A stretch of 7,949 bases of DNA from Candidatus Peregrinibacteria bacterium (GTDB lineage: Bacteria; Patescibacteriota; Gracilibacteria; UBA1369; UBA12463), in NCBI GenBank assembly GCA_023245695.1, contig JAHFJT010000041.1:1-7949 (forward strand). The letters are read 5' to 3'. The notes beneath the pieces are model-generated. The model did no database searches, had not been told where the DNA came from, and saw only the letters and a list, made by a program, of their open reading frames with translations. Shown here piece by piece: positions 1-6,879 of the stretch; the stretch's first letter is position 1, and the number at the start of each line of letters is the position of its first letter. A program made the translations under genes and the position numbers.

Positions 1-2108
1 TAGAGAAAATTCTCATCGAAGGCGGACACGCCAAAACGGCAAAGGCCTATATCCTCTACCGAGCCCGACAAACCCAAGAACGCGAACAAACCGAATCTAT
101 TATTGGCAAAGGGAACGCTGAAGAGCGACTGAATTTCTCGAACAATGCGCTCGAAGTTCTCAAGCGGCGTTATCTCCTCAAGGATGAAAATGGCGACATT
201 ACCGAGACGCCAAAACAGCTCGTCGAGCGTATCGCAAACAACATCGCGCTTGCCGACAAGAACTACGGTGCGAATGAAGAGCAGTACGAAGCGACCGCAA
301 AGAAGTTCTACGACGTCATGGCGAATCTCGAGTTCATGCCAAACACGCCAACCATTATGAATGCCGGTACGGAGGTGCAGCAGCTCTCGGCGTGCTTCGT
401 ATTGCCAGTACCAGACTCGATCGAAGGCATCTTCGACTCGCTGAAGTACCAGGCCATCATTCACAAATCCGGTGGCGGAACGGGCTTCGCATTTTCACGC
501 TTAAGGCCAGCCAACGACATGGTGAAGTCCACGGCAGGAGTGTCTTCGGGACCCGTTTCTTTTATGAGAATTTTCGACGCCGCAACCCAAGAAATCAAAC
601 AGGGCGGCAAACGACGAGGCGCAAACATGGGCATTCTCCGGGTCGATCACCCAGATGTCCTCGACTTCATCGTCTGCAAGGCGGACATGAAAACCCTCAC
701 CAACTTCAACATCTCCGTTGCCATCACGAGTAAGTTCATGGAGGCGCTCAAGCACGACGAGAGCTACGACCTCATCAATCCACGCACCAAGACGGCCTGC
801 GGCCAGCTCCGTGCACGCGAAGTCTTCAACCTCATCATCCAAAATGCCTGGCTCAATGGTGATCCGGGTCTCGTCTTCATCGACAACATGAACGCGACCA
901 ATCCTGTTCCACACCTCGGCGACATCGAGGCGACGAATCCATGTGGCGAACAAGATCTCCTCCCCTTCGATTCCTGTAACCTTGGCTCCATTGCAGTCAA
1001 CCGTTTTATCCGAGCGGATAAGAAAGACTTTGACTGGGATCGTCTCAAAGAGGCGGTGTATACGACCACCCATTTCCTGGACAACGTCATCGATATGAAC
1101 CGCTACCCGATTCCACAGATCGAGGAGATGTCGAAGAACACTCGACGCATTGGACTCGGAGTGATGGGATTCGCCGATGCGCTGTACCAAATGATGATTC
1201 CCTACGACGCTCCAGAGGGCCTGGCAAAAGGCGAAGAGCTCATGAAATTCATCCGTGACGCAGCCATCGAGAAGTCCGTCGAGCTCGCAAAAACTCGTGG
1301 AACCTTCGGGGCATACAAAGGTTCAAGCTGGGAGAAAAAAGGCATCAAAATCCGCAACTCCTACGTCACCACCGTCGCACCAACGGGAACCATCGGTATG
1401 ATTGCTGAGGCGAGCGGAGGTCTCGAACCCAACTTCGCCATCTGTTTCATCAAGAACGTCATGGACGGAACCGAACTCGTATACACAAACGCCTACTTCG
1501 AAGAAGTCGCCAAAGAGCGTGGCTTCTACTCAAAAGAGCTCATGACCGAGATCGCCAAGGTCGGAACGATCCAGAGTTTCACCAAAGAAATCCCAGCGGA
1601 CGTCCGACGAGTCTTCGTCACGGCGCAAGACATCTCGCCAGAAAATCATATTCGCATGCAGGCCGCCTTCCAGAAACATGTTTGCGCCTCTGTCTCCAAA
1701 ACCATCAACTTCTCGCACTCCGCCACGATGCAGGACGTCGAGACCGCCTACATGCTCGCCTACGACCTCAACTGCAAAGGCGTCACTATTTACCGCGACG
1801 GCTCACGGGACTCGCAGGTACTGAATATTGGGAGAGTAAAGCGTAGCGCAGCGGAGCTTTCTGTCCCCGCACCCGATCCTAATGTACCGACCGTTCCCGC
1901 TCCCGTCTTAGAAAAACGCGTCGCTGAGTTCATCCCACCACCCATCATGACCGTCGGACCAACCACGCTCGACCGCGACCACCACAAGATCAAGTCCAAG
2001 CACGAGCTCATGGCCGACAAGGAGTGCCCAGAGTGCCAAGGTCAGGTTCAGATCGCAGAGGGATGCATGCTCTGTTTAAGCTGTGGCTTTTCAGCTTGTA
2101 GCGTATAA
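1..2108 (+). CDS. nrdJ: Adenosylcobalamin-dependent (class II) ribonucleotide reductase, 5'-truncated by the window edge
   Basis: Reduces ribonucleotides to deoxyribonucleotides in the cytoplasm, using a thiyl radical generated with adenosylcobalamin. The frame is open from base 3, giving 701 visible codons; the ATG at 318 is internal (about visible residue 106), because clear homologous sequence precedes it. The first ~30 residues, including AKTAKAYILYRARQ, look like the end of an ATP-cone allosteric domain, so the true start lies upstream. Then come an RNR N-terminal helical region and the ten-stranded barrel. Seen residues: first redox cysteine in SACFVLP (TGC at 393), SGGGTGFAFSRLRP, active-site NPCGE (thiyl Cys at 942-944, with the Asn and Glu partners), second redox cysteine in SCNLGS (975-977), and the phosphate-binding APTGTIG. 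The 11-residue spacing between the last two cysteines matches class II enzymes. After a Pro-rich linker, the C-terminal 27 residues hold six cysteines (CPEC, then CMLC and CGFSAC), the usual class II zinc-ribbon/redox tail. No intein is seen. Confidence in class is high; nrdJ is used as the generic class II symbol. Confidence 0.95.
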   Translation, partial: EKILIEGGHAKTAKAYILYRARQTQEREQTESIIGKGNAEERLNFSNNALEVLKRRYLLKDENGDITETPKQLVERIANNIALADKNYGANEEQYEATAKKFYDVMANLEFMPNTPTIMNAGTEVQQLSACFVLPVPDSIEGIFDSLKYQAIIHKSGGGTGFAFSRLRPANDMVKSTAGVSSGPVSFMRIFDAATQEIKQGGKRRGANMGILRVDHPDVLDFIVCKADMKTLTNFNISVAITSKFMEALKHDESYDLINPRTKTACGQLRAREVFNLIIQNAWLNGDPGLVFIDNMNATNPVPHLGDIEATNPCGEQDLLPFDSCNLGSIAVNRFIRADKKDFDWDRLKEAVYTTTHFLDNVIDMNRYPIPQIEEMSKNTRRIGLGVMGFADALYQMMIPYDAPEGLAKGEELMKFIRDAAIEKSVELAKTRGTFGAYKGSSWEKKGIKIRNSYVTTVAPTGTIGMIAEASGGLEPNFAICFIKNVMDGTELVYTNAYFEEVAKERGFYSKELMTEIAKVGTIQSFTKEIPADVRRVFVTAQDISPENHIRMQAAFQKHVCASVSKTINFSHSATMQDVETAYMLAYDLNCKGVTIYRDGSRDSQVLNIGRVKRSAAELSVPAPDPNVPTVPAPVLEKRVAEFIPPPIMTVGPTTLDRDHHKIKSKHELMADKECPECQGQVQIAEGCMLCLSCGFSACSV

Positions 2109-2117
2109 GCCTCAGCC

Positions 2118-2145
2118 TTGCTTTCCAGACAAAACATGATACAAT
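2118..2145 (+). promoter_or_regulatory. Putative sigma-70-type promoter of the 858-residue protein gene
   Basis: A -35-like TTGCTT (2118-2123) is separated by 16 bp from TACAAT (2140-2145), which is preceded by TG one base upstream (2137-2138), making an extended -10. Transcription would start near 2151-2153, leaving a leader of about 33 nt before the ATG at 2185. No Shine-Dalgarno sequence is present in that leader. It lies wholly in the gap between two same-strand genes and overlaps the 5' edge of the preceding gene's terminator hairpin. Seen by eye only. Confidence 0.5.
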
Positions 2146-2169
2146 ACCCATCCCTGGGTAGTCTTTTTT
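2145..2169 (+). terminator. Putative intrinsic terminator after the ribonucleotide reductase gene
   Basis: TACCCA (2145-2150), a four-base loop TCCC and TGGGTA (2155-2160) form a 6-bp stem, followed by GTC and six T (2164-2169). It begins 37 bases after the reductase stop codon. The stem is short, so termination may be partial. Its first base is the last base of the putative -10 of the next gene, so transcripts from that promoter would start inside the hairpin and could not form it. Confidence 0.5.
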
Positions 2170-2184
2170 ACACCATTTTCCCCT

Positions 2185-4761
2185 ATGGGCCGATCATCAA
2201 CGCTCAACAACAAAGAGTTCGAACTCGACGAAAACGAAGGAGGCACTCGCTTTGCGGACAAGCAAAAAGACGACCTTCTCAATAACAAAGCAGATGCGGC
2301 CACGACGCTTGCGAACCAGAAAGCGTTCGAGGAGATTTATAATGGCGCGAGAAAAGAGCTCATGAAGTCAGGAACCGCACTCAGCGAAGAAGAGCGAAAG
2401 ACCTTCCAGGAAAAGCTCATGATCGCAAATCAGGAGCGTGATCCAAAGAAGCTCGCTGAAGTTCAGAAGCATCTCTCGGAAACCATCGATCAAACTCGCG
2501 AACTCACCCAGCAGTATTTCAAGGGTCTAGATCTCAATAAAGACCTTTTCGGAAAAGACACGGCCCGCCGAGTCGATACCCTCAAAGAGTACAAAGACAA
2601 GTTTGCCGAACAGAATCTCAAGAATAAAAAAGAGTGGAGCAGCAAGCTCGGCGATGAAATCGCCTCGCTCAAAGACCTCCGCAATGACCTCGTGCGTGTC
2701 GTCGGCTCAGGCAAAGAGTCACAGGCTTACATGGAACAGTTCAACAAGCTCCGACGGAGCGAAAAGCGTGAGTTTATCAAAGAGCTCAAAACCAACGTCG
2801 AGACTTTCACGAAGACCGTAGAAACGCTCAAGAAATCAGGTCTCTACAGCGACGAAGAGATCAAAAATCTTAGCGTCCGATTCCGCGAATCCCCGCTCGA
2901 CCAGCAGAAAAAAATGCTCACCGAACTCCAGGAAGACGCGAAAACCGAGTCGATCAAATCCGTACAAGACACCTTCAAAAAATTCTCTCCCGATACCCAG
3001 AAAAAGTTCGAGGCTGCTCTCAAAAAAGCACGCGGACTCAAGGCAAAAAAAGAGCTGATCGAAGAGATGAAACAAGATCGCCGCAGCACCTTCATCAATC
3101 TCTACGAAAACGCGAGCTACCAAGACTCCAAAGGTCAGTCACGCCGACTCAATAGCCCGCAGGAAATCAAAACACTCATCTCCAGCATCGACAAAGAACA
3201 ACGCCCAGAAGTACTCGAAATGTTCATCAACGGTACGCCAGCCGCCAACGCCAAGCTCACCGAATTTGCAAAAGGCTACGACGCCGCACCCGCGAACGTT
3301 CAGGCACAGTACGACTTCTGGAACGCCGATTACAGCAAGAAAGAGACGATAGCGCAGGACTGTGAGAAACATGTGAAAAAAATTAGCGAGTGGAATAAGC
3401 AGCTGAAGAAAGCCATCGACGAACGACTCATCGGAACCGTGAGTGCGGGACGATACGAGACCCAGTTCGAAAAACTCAACCTCAGGCAAAAAGACGAAGT
3501 TCTTCAACGATCCACCCTCAGCGATCCACGACGAAAGGATATTCGTGATCGATTCGACAAACTCCCAAAAGAAATTCAGAAAAAGCACGAACACTTCTTC
3601 GACATGGGACTCGAAGATCGAAGTAAGCTCGTCATCAAGGAGGAGAAAAATCTTGAGAGAGTTTCGAAGGTCCAGGGAGCCTTTGAGAAAAAAATCGATG
3701 GCATGATCGAGGAGCATCTCCTCTCCGAAGAAAGCAAAGACGCGTACGTGAAGTGGATGTCAGAAATGGAGGATGTAGAGGACATGGAAAAGGCGCTCGA
3801 CAAGTCCGATCTTGATCTTCCAGAGCGAGGATTCGTTCTCGAGACCTTCCAGAAATTGCCAGACGATGTTCGAGTCAAGTACGAGTCTTCGTTCTACCAA
3901 CAAGATCTCACCGATCGTATCGAAACCCTCGATATGATTCTTCCAGAGGATGCACGAGCCGATTTCCGACAAGCACTTTCCAGCATGGAGGCTGCCCGCC
4001 AACTCACCGATAGTCTTGAGAAACAGACCGAACTCAAGACGCTTCGAAACATGGCAAACGAGTTCCGTGATAAGAATAACCAAAAAGCCGAACTCGAGAT
4101 CCGAGAAAAAATTGCGAAGCTCGAGCCCGAAGATGAGATGAATCAAGAGCGCCTCGAAGAGCTCAAGATGCTCGAAAATCCAGACAGCCAGTTTATCGGC
4201 GATCTGCTCATGCAGATCAAAGGACAGGCCGGTATGAAGGAGGAGATTGAGGCGAACCACATTATGTTTGAGATCGCTGATCGCGCACATGCACACGAAC
4301 TCTACGCGAAGAAACAGGGCATGGAAAACCGTCTCGCCGCGAACGACAATCAAGAATTTGCCGAGCTCTCTCAAGAGCTCTATGACTACAGCGAGGGCGA
4401 ACAGATGCTTGATCGCCAAACGGGAAAAGCTATCGATATGCAGGTCTTCGACGAGAACGATCTCTTCCGAAACAAAAACGTAGTGAAGATCACCGAACAT
4501 CGCAAACGCTTCAAAAAAGATGGAGAAACCTTCACGAACTCTCCAGCAAGACTCGGCCAGTATGGCCTCCGCGACCATACCGGAAAAGAGCTTAAGGGCG
4601 AAGAACTCCTCAGATACAAGCGCCAAAAAGCCACCATGCTCGCAGCCAAAATTCTCAATATGGGAACGGAAGGCCAGGTCACCGGAACACCAAGCGACGA
4701 GGTCGTCGACGAGATGCTCAAGGCGATGGATGAGATTGATGACTTTCGGAATGCTGCGTAA
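2185..4761 (+). CDS. Orphan 858-residue charged helical protein with degenerate internal repeats
   Basis: I do not recognise the family. The protein is dominated by Lys, Glu, Asp, Gln, Arg and Leu, with few Gly or Pro and a single Cys (residue 393). It has no signal peptide and no membrane segment, so it is probably a cytoplasmic, largely alpha-helical, partly coiled-coil protein. A loose motif recurs: an aromatic residue, then Lys/Gln and a hydrophobic-Pro pair, then Asp/Glu, Gln/Arg, Lys and an aromatic-Glu pair. Examples are FKKFSPDTQKKFE (264-276), FDKLPKEIQKKHE (457-469), FQKLPDDVRVKYE (555-567) and weaker copies near 233-245, 365-377 and 585-597. Copies three and four continue into a similar L-x-DR segment. 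The C-terminal ~100 residues (from about 745) look less repetitive and may be a separate small domain. The ATG at 2185 is the only start after an in-frame stop at 2137; there is no Shine-Dalgarno sequence. The 3' end overlaps the convergent comEC-like gene by 44 bp. A scaffold or structural role is possible, but no function can be assigned. Confidence 0.88.
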   Translation: MGRSSTLNNKEFELDENEGGTRFADKQKDDLLNNKADAATTLANQKAFEEIYNGARKELMKSGTALSEEERKTFQEKLMIANQERDPKKLAEVQKHLSETIDQTRELTQQYFKGLDLNKDLFGKDTARRVDTLKEYKDKFAEQNLKNKKEWSSKLGDEIASLKDLRNDLVRVVGSGKESQAYMEQFNKLRRSEKREFIKELKTNVETFTKTVETLKKSGLYSDEEIKNLSVRFRESPLDQQKKMLTELQEDAKTESIKSVQDTFKKFSPDTQKKFEAALKKARGLKAKKELIEEMKQDRRSTFINLYENASYQDSKGQSRRLNSPQEIKTLISSIDKEQRPEVLEMFINGTPAANAKLTEFAKGYDAAPANVQAQYDFWNADYSKKETIAQDCEKHVKKISEWNKQLKKAIDERLIGTVSAGRYETQFEKLNLRQKDEVLQRSTLSDPRRKDIRDRFDKLPKEIQKKHEHFFDMGLEDRSKLVIKEEKNLERVSKVQGAFEKKIDGMIEEHLLSEESKDAYVKWMSEMEDVEDMEKALDKSDLDLPERGFVLETFQKLPDDVRVKYESSFYQQDLTDRIETLDMILPEDARADFRQALSSMEAARQLTDSLEKQTELKTLRNMANEFRDKNNQKAELEIREKIAKLEPEDEMNQERLEELKMLENPDSQFIGDLLMQIKGQAGMKEEIEANHIMFEIADRAHAHELYAKKQGMENRLAANDNQEFAELSQELYDYSEGEQMLDRQTGKAIDMQVFDENDLFRNKNVVKITEHRKRFKKDGETFTNSPARLGQYGLRDHTGKELKGEELLRYKRQKATMLAAKILNMGTEGQVTGTPSDEVVDEMLKAMDEIDDFRNAA

Positions 4762-6235
4762 AGGAAGCGGGAACGCTCTTCAGGCACAGTTTTACATACG
4801 CCACCATCAGGAAATTGAAGTACACGACCACGACCCAACCCGTCATGGGCGGGACTTGGATATTTGAAAATGGCAACACGGCAAAACCGTGCAGCACAAA
4901 AAAGTACATATCCACCACGAGCGTTCCGAGCCGCCCTACAAAAAACCCCAGAGGCCAAAACACAAAACCCACCATAAGTACTCCCACCGCCAAGATCATG
5001 AAAAAAGGAATGAACGGAACGAACACGACGTTCGTCACCAGGCCAATAAGCGAAAATTGCTGAAACGAAAAGAGCACCGGAACAGTTACAAGGTACACCG
5101 CAAAGGTTGTGAAAAATGGCTCAAGGATAAGATTTTTTACCCACGATCCAAGGAAACCCTCATCGATCATCCGCTTGATAATCACAATAGAACTCACTCG
5201 CTGCACCACCTCGGGCGCGAGGTAGCACACTCCCACCGTCGCCAAAAACGACAACTGAAATCCCCGATCCTCCACGAGCATAAATGGCCGCCAGATAAGC
5301 ATCCCAACCGCACTCCACAAAAGCGCCAACAGGAGATCTCGTTTTCGTCCAACGGAGAGCGCGTATACCATGAGAAAGCCCATGAGCGCCGCGCGAAGCG
5401 CGGAAGCACTCATTCCCACCAGGAGTAAAAATATCAGAAGCACACTGCCCATCGGAACAAGCTTCCATTTTCGCGGAACCCACGCAAACATACTCATCGC
5501 CAAACCCAGAACAAGCGTCACGTTATACCCAGAAACCGCGATGACATGCGTCAATCCTGTCGCTCGAACATCCGCCAAAATACTCTGGCTCACGCCCAAA
5601 CTTCCACCTGCAATCACACCCAAAAGAAACCCTCCTGCGCTTCCGGGAAAGAGCCGAACCATCTGTGCCACGAGTCGCTGCCGAACCAATAATACCACTC
5701 CCGACAATCCAGATGGATCTTTCACCGAACGAACCTGCGCTCGACGCATCGTCCACCTACCGCTCACCTCCGCCCACTCCACCGAACCAAAAACCGTCAT
5801 CTCCTGCCCGCGCCAATACGTAGGATATCGCGGCAACTCGAGCCGAACCATACCATGTCGCACCAACGACACACCACCACTCACGATTTTTTCTACCTCC
5901 ATCGTCACCAGACTCCCCTGTTCCCGCACGCTCGGATCGCCATCGAGCACACCCACCAGCATCACTGAACCGGTCACAGCACGAAGAATTCCAGAAAATT
6001 CAGAGCGCTCTTTTTCCGCAATATACAGCCGAATATATCCACACGAAAAAAATACCAAAACCACACACACAAGCGCACACCATCTCCGGCCTCCCAATAT
6101 TCGTCCTCGAAAACACAACCACCCATACCAACCAAAAATACTTACGATCACATATCCACCCATCACTGAACCGAGTGAGCACCACAAGATACCGCCAAGA
6201 AAAGCCAAAAGATAGAGTTCAAGATACTGAGCCAT
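4718..6235 (-). CDS. comEC: ComEC/Rec2-family DNA-uptake membrane channel lacking the C-terminal metallo-beta-lactamase domain
   Basis: ComEC carries one strand of incoming DNA across the cytoplasmic membrane during natural transformation. The chosen ATG at 6235 (505 residues) has AGGA 8 nt upstream (6244-6247); the ATG at 6244 overlaps that AGGA and is less likely. Domains in order: three N-terminal hydrophobic segments (about residues 4-72); a soluble beta-rich region (about 80-172) in the position of the DUF4131/OB-fold domain; then the Competence channel domain (about 195-485) with many membrane segments. Hallmarks are GLTHVIAVSGYNV (227-239; many relatives have His where Asn stands here), SALRAALMG (278-286) and DRGFQLSFLATVG (323-335). 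The protein stops about 25 residues after the last membrane segment, so the metallo-beta-lactamase-like domain typical of ~750-residue ComEC is absent, and none is encoded nearby in the window. Its 3' end runs into the convergent neighbouring gene. Family assignment is firm; whether it alone supports DNA uptake is unknown. Confidence 0.92.
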   Translation of the reverse strand: MAQYLELYLLAFLGGILWCSLGSVMGGYVIVSIFGWYGWLCFRGRILGGRRWCALVCVVLVFFSCGYIRLYIAEKERSEFSGILRAVTGSVMLVGVLDGDPSVREQGSLVTMEVEKIVSGGVSLVRHGMVRLELPRYPTYWRGQEMTVFGSVEWAEVSGRWTMRRAQVRSVKDPSGLSGVVLLVRQRLVAQMVRLFPGSAGGFLLGVIAGGSLGVSQSILADVRATGLTHVIAVSGYNVTLVLGLAMSMFAWVPRKWKLVPMGSVLLIFLLLVGMSASALRAALMGFLMVYALSVGRKRDLLLALLWSAVGMLIWRPFMLVEDRGFQLSFLATVGVCYLAPEVVQRVSSIVIIKRMIDEGFLGSWVKNLILEPFFTTFAVYLVTVPVLFSFQQFSLIGLVTNVVFVPFIPFFMILAVGVLMVGFVFWPLGFFVGRLGTLVVDMYFFVLHGFAVLPFSNIQVPPMTGWVVVVYFNFLMVAYVKLCLKSVPASFTQHSESHQSHPSP

Positions 6236-6300
6236 ACATACCATCCTAGCAAACCAATCTTACAAACCATTGAACAAAATCTGACACAGGATAAAAAGTC

Positions 6301-6319
6301 GTGACAGAAAATATCAACA
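6301..6319 (+). repeat. Operator-like direct repeat, copy 1
   Basis: GTGACAGAAAATATCAACA matches copy 2 at 6345-6363 at 15 of 19 positions, including an exact TATCAACA. The copies are 44 bp apart, close to four helical turns, so bound proteins would lie on nearly the same DNA face. Location between comEC and a regulator gene makes a regulator-binding site the natural guess; this is inference. Confidence 0.4.
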
Positions 6320-6344
6320 CTTTTACCAAAGCTCGCAAAATCAT

Positions 6345-6363
6345 TTGTCACAAAGTATCAACA
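6345..6363 (+). repeat. Operator-like direct repeat, copy 2
   Basis: TTGTCACAAAGTATCAACA is the second copy of the pair (shared pattern TGnCAnAAAnTATCAACA). It ends 53 bp before the regulator's ATG. Its TGTCAC (6346-6351) is also the inverse of GTGACA in copy 1 (6301-6306), so the two sites have both direct and inverted elements. Confidence 0.4.
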
Positions 6364-6416
6364 TATATCGCTTGTAGACGCCAGAAAGAGAGATTAAGAA
6401 TAGCATCACGCATCCC

Positions 6417-6767
6417 ATGACATCCATGATCGAACCCCTACGAGACATTATCCACCTCCTCATACAAATTGGTTTTCGTGAAAAAGAGTCGCTCGTTTAT
6501 GCTCTTCTTCTCATGAACGGCCCAAACGCTATCACCAATATCGCAAGAAAAATTGAAATTCCTCGATCCACCACCTACAACATTATGGCTGATCTCGTTC
6601 GCCGAGGAATCCTCCGCCAAAGCCATAAAAACAATCTTCAAGTCTACGAAGCAACTCCACACAAGCTTCTCGAGTATCTCCAGCACCGCCGCACCAAAAT
6701 TAATTTGCAGATCGAGAAGATGCATGAGACCCTCAAGCACCTCAACGAACACCAGCAGAAGAAATAG
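6417..6767 (+). CDS. Minimal TrmB-type winged-helix transcriptional regulator
   Basis: A 116-residue DNA-binding protein resembling the N-terminal domain of TrmB-family regulators. Residues 9-33 form the first helices (LIQIGFREKESLVYALLL); residues 35-62 the helix-turn-helix, with recognition-helix-like RSTTYNIMADLVRRG (50-64); the wing follows at about 65-80 (ILRQSHKNNLQVYEA). Residues 82-112 are a charged helix likely to form a dimerising coiled coil. The sugar- or effector-binding C-terminal domain of full-length TrmB (about 250 residues or more) is missing, so the inducing signal is not evident. ATG 6417 is used; an in-frame ATG at 6426 is equally possible, and neither has a Shine-Dalgarno sequence. 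The gene is divergent from comEC, with a repeated operator-like site between them, which suggests it controls itself, comEC or both. It is followed at once by a large hairpin terminator. Confidence 0.85.
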   Translation: MTSMIEPLRDIIHLLIQIGFREKESLVYALLLMNGPNAITNIARKIEIPRSTTYNIMADLVRRGILRQSHKNNLQVYEATPHKLLEYLQHRRTKINLQIEKMHETLKHLNEHQQKK

Positions 6768-6772
6768 AAACT

Positions 6773-6867
6773 AAAAAGAGAGGGTGATTGAATCTCGCAG
6801 GCCACATTCTGCAGACTTCCAGAGGAAGTCGAAGCCGTGGCCGAGGGAGACAACACCCTCTCTTTTT
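6773..6867. terminator. Long nested hairpin, probable bidirectional terminator
   Basis: A perfect 14-bp outer stem pairs AAAAAGAGAGGGTG (6773-6786) with CACCCTCTCTTTTT (6854-6867). Inside it lie TCTC/GAGA (6793-6796 with 6847-6850), GGCCAC/GTGGCC (6800-6805 with 6837-6842) and an apical GACTTCC/GGAAGTC stem (6814-6820 with 6824-6830) closed by a three-base AGA loop. The outer stem ends in T-runs on both strands, six on the plus strand (6863-6868) and five on the minus strand, and lies between convergent genes: 5 bases after the regulator stop and 12 bases beyond the lipoprotein stop. It should terminate both. Its size and extra internal helices are more than termination needs. Confidence 0.8.
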
Positions 6868-6879
6868 TAAATGACATTA

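Larger units (their letters stand above)
6236..6416. promoter_or_regulatory. Divergent intergenic region between comEC and the TrmB-like regulator
   Basis: This 181-bp AT-rich gap must hold the promoters for both divergent genes. I found no hexamer pair convincing enough to name as a promoter in either direction. The left end carries the AGGA of comEC (6244-6247, minus strand). The middle carries two operator-like direct repeats, listed separately, plus a weaker partial match starting with TGACACAGGATA at 6282. No open reading frame of note lies in it. Confidence 0.6.

Noticed and set aside
318..320. ATG at 318 as the start of the ribonucleotide reductase
   Set aside because: The same frame is open back to base 3 and encodes an ATP-cone end and the reductase N-terminal region, so the start is outside the window.
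501..1190. 229-residue open frame on the minus strand
   Set aside because: It lies opposite the catalytic region of the ribonucleotide reductase, whose motifs are unmistakable.
3760..4626. 288-residue open frame on the minus strand
   Set aside because: It is the reverse complement of the charged helical protein; Glu/Lys-rich coding sequence produces long Leu/Phe-rich antisense frames. No motif or start signal supports it.
4718..4720. UGA read as glycine (Gracilibacteria-type code) at the end of comEC
   Set aside because: No gene here contains an in-frame UGA inside conserved sequence, and reading through this one would only extend ComEC further antisense into its neighbour.
5370..6215. 281-residue open frame on the plus strand opposite comEC
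   Set aside because: Composition is Thr/Pro/Arg/Asn-rich with no domain signal, and it is fully antisense to a well-supported ComEC with conserved motifs; it is a shadow frame.
6289..6317. Promoter for comEC on the minus strand using TTGATA as -35
   Set aside because: The hexamer at 16-17 bp spacing (TTTATC or TTATCC) matches the -10 consensus poorly.
6345..6377. Promoter for the regulator using TTGTCA as -35
   Set aside because: No acceptable -10 hexamer lies 16-18 bp downstream; TATATC is only 13 bp away.
6773..6867. tRNA or tRNA-like gene
   Set aside because: The GGGTG...CACCC ends and several stems suggested it, but there is no anticodon arm, no T-arm near the 3' end and the helices are nested rather than cloverleaf.
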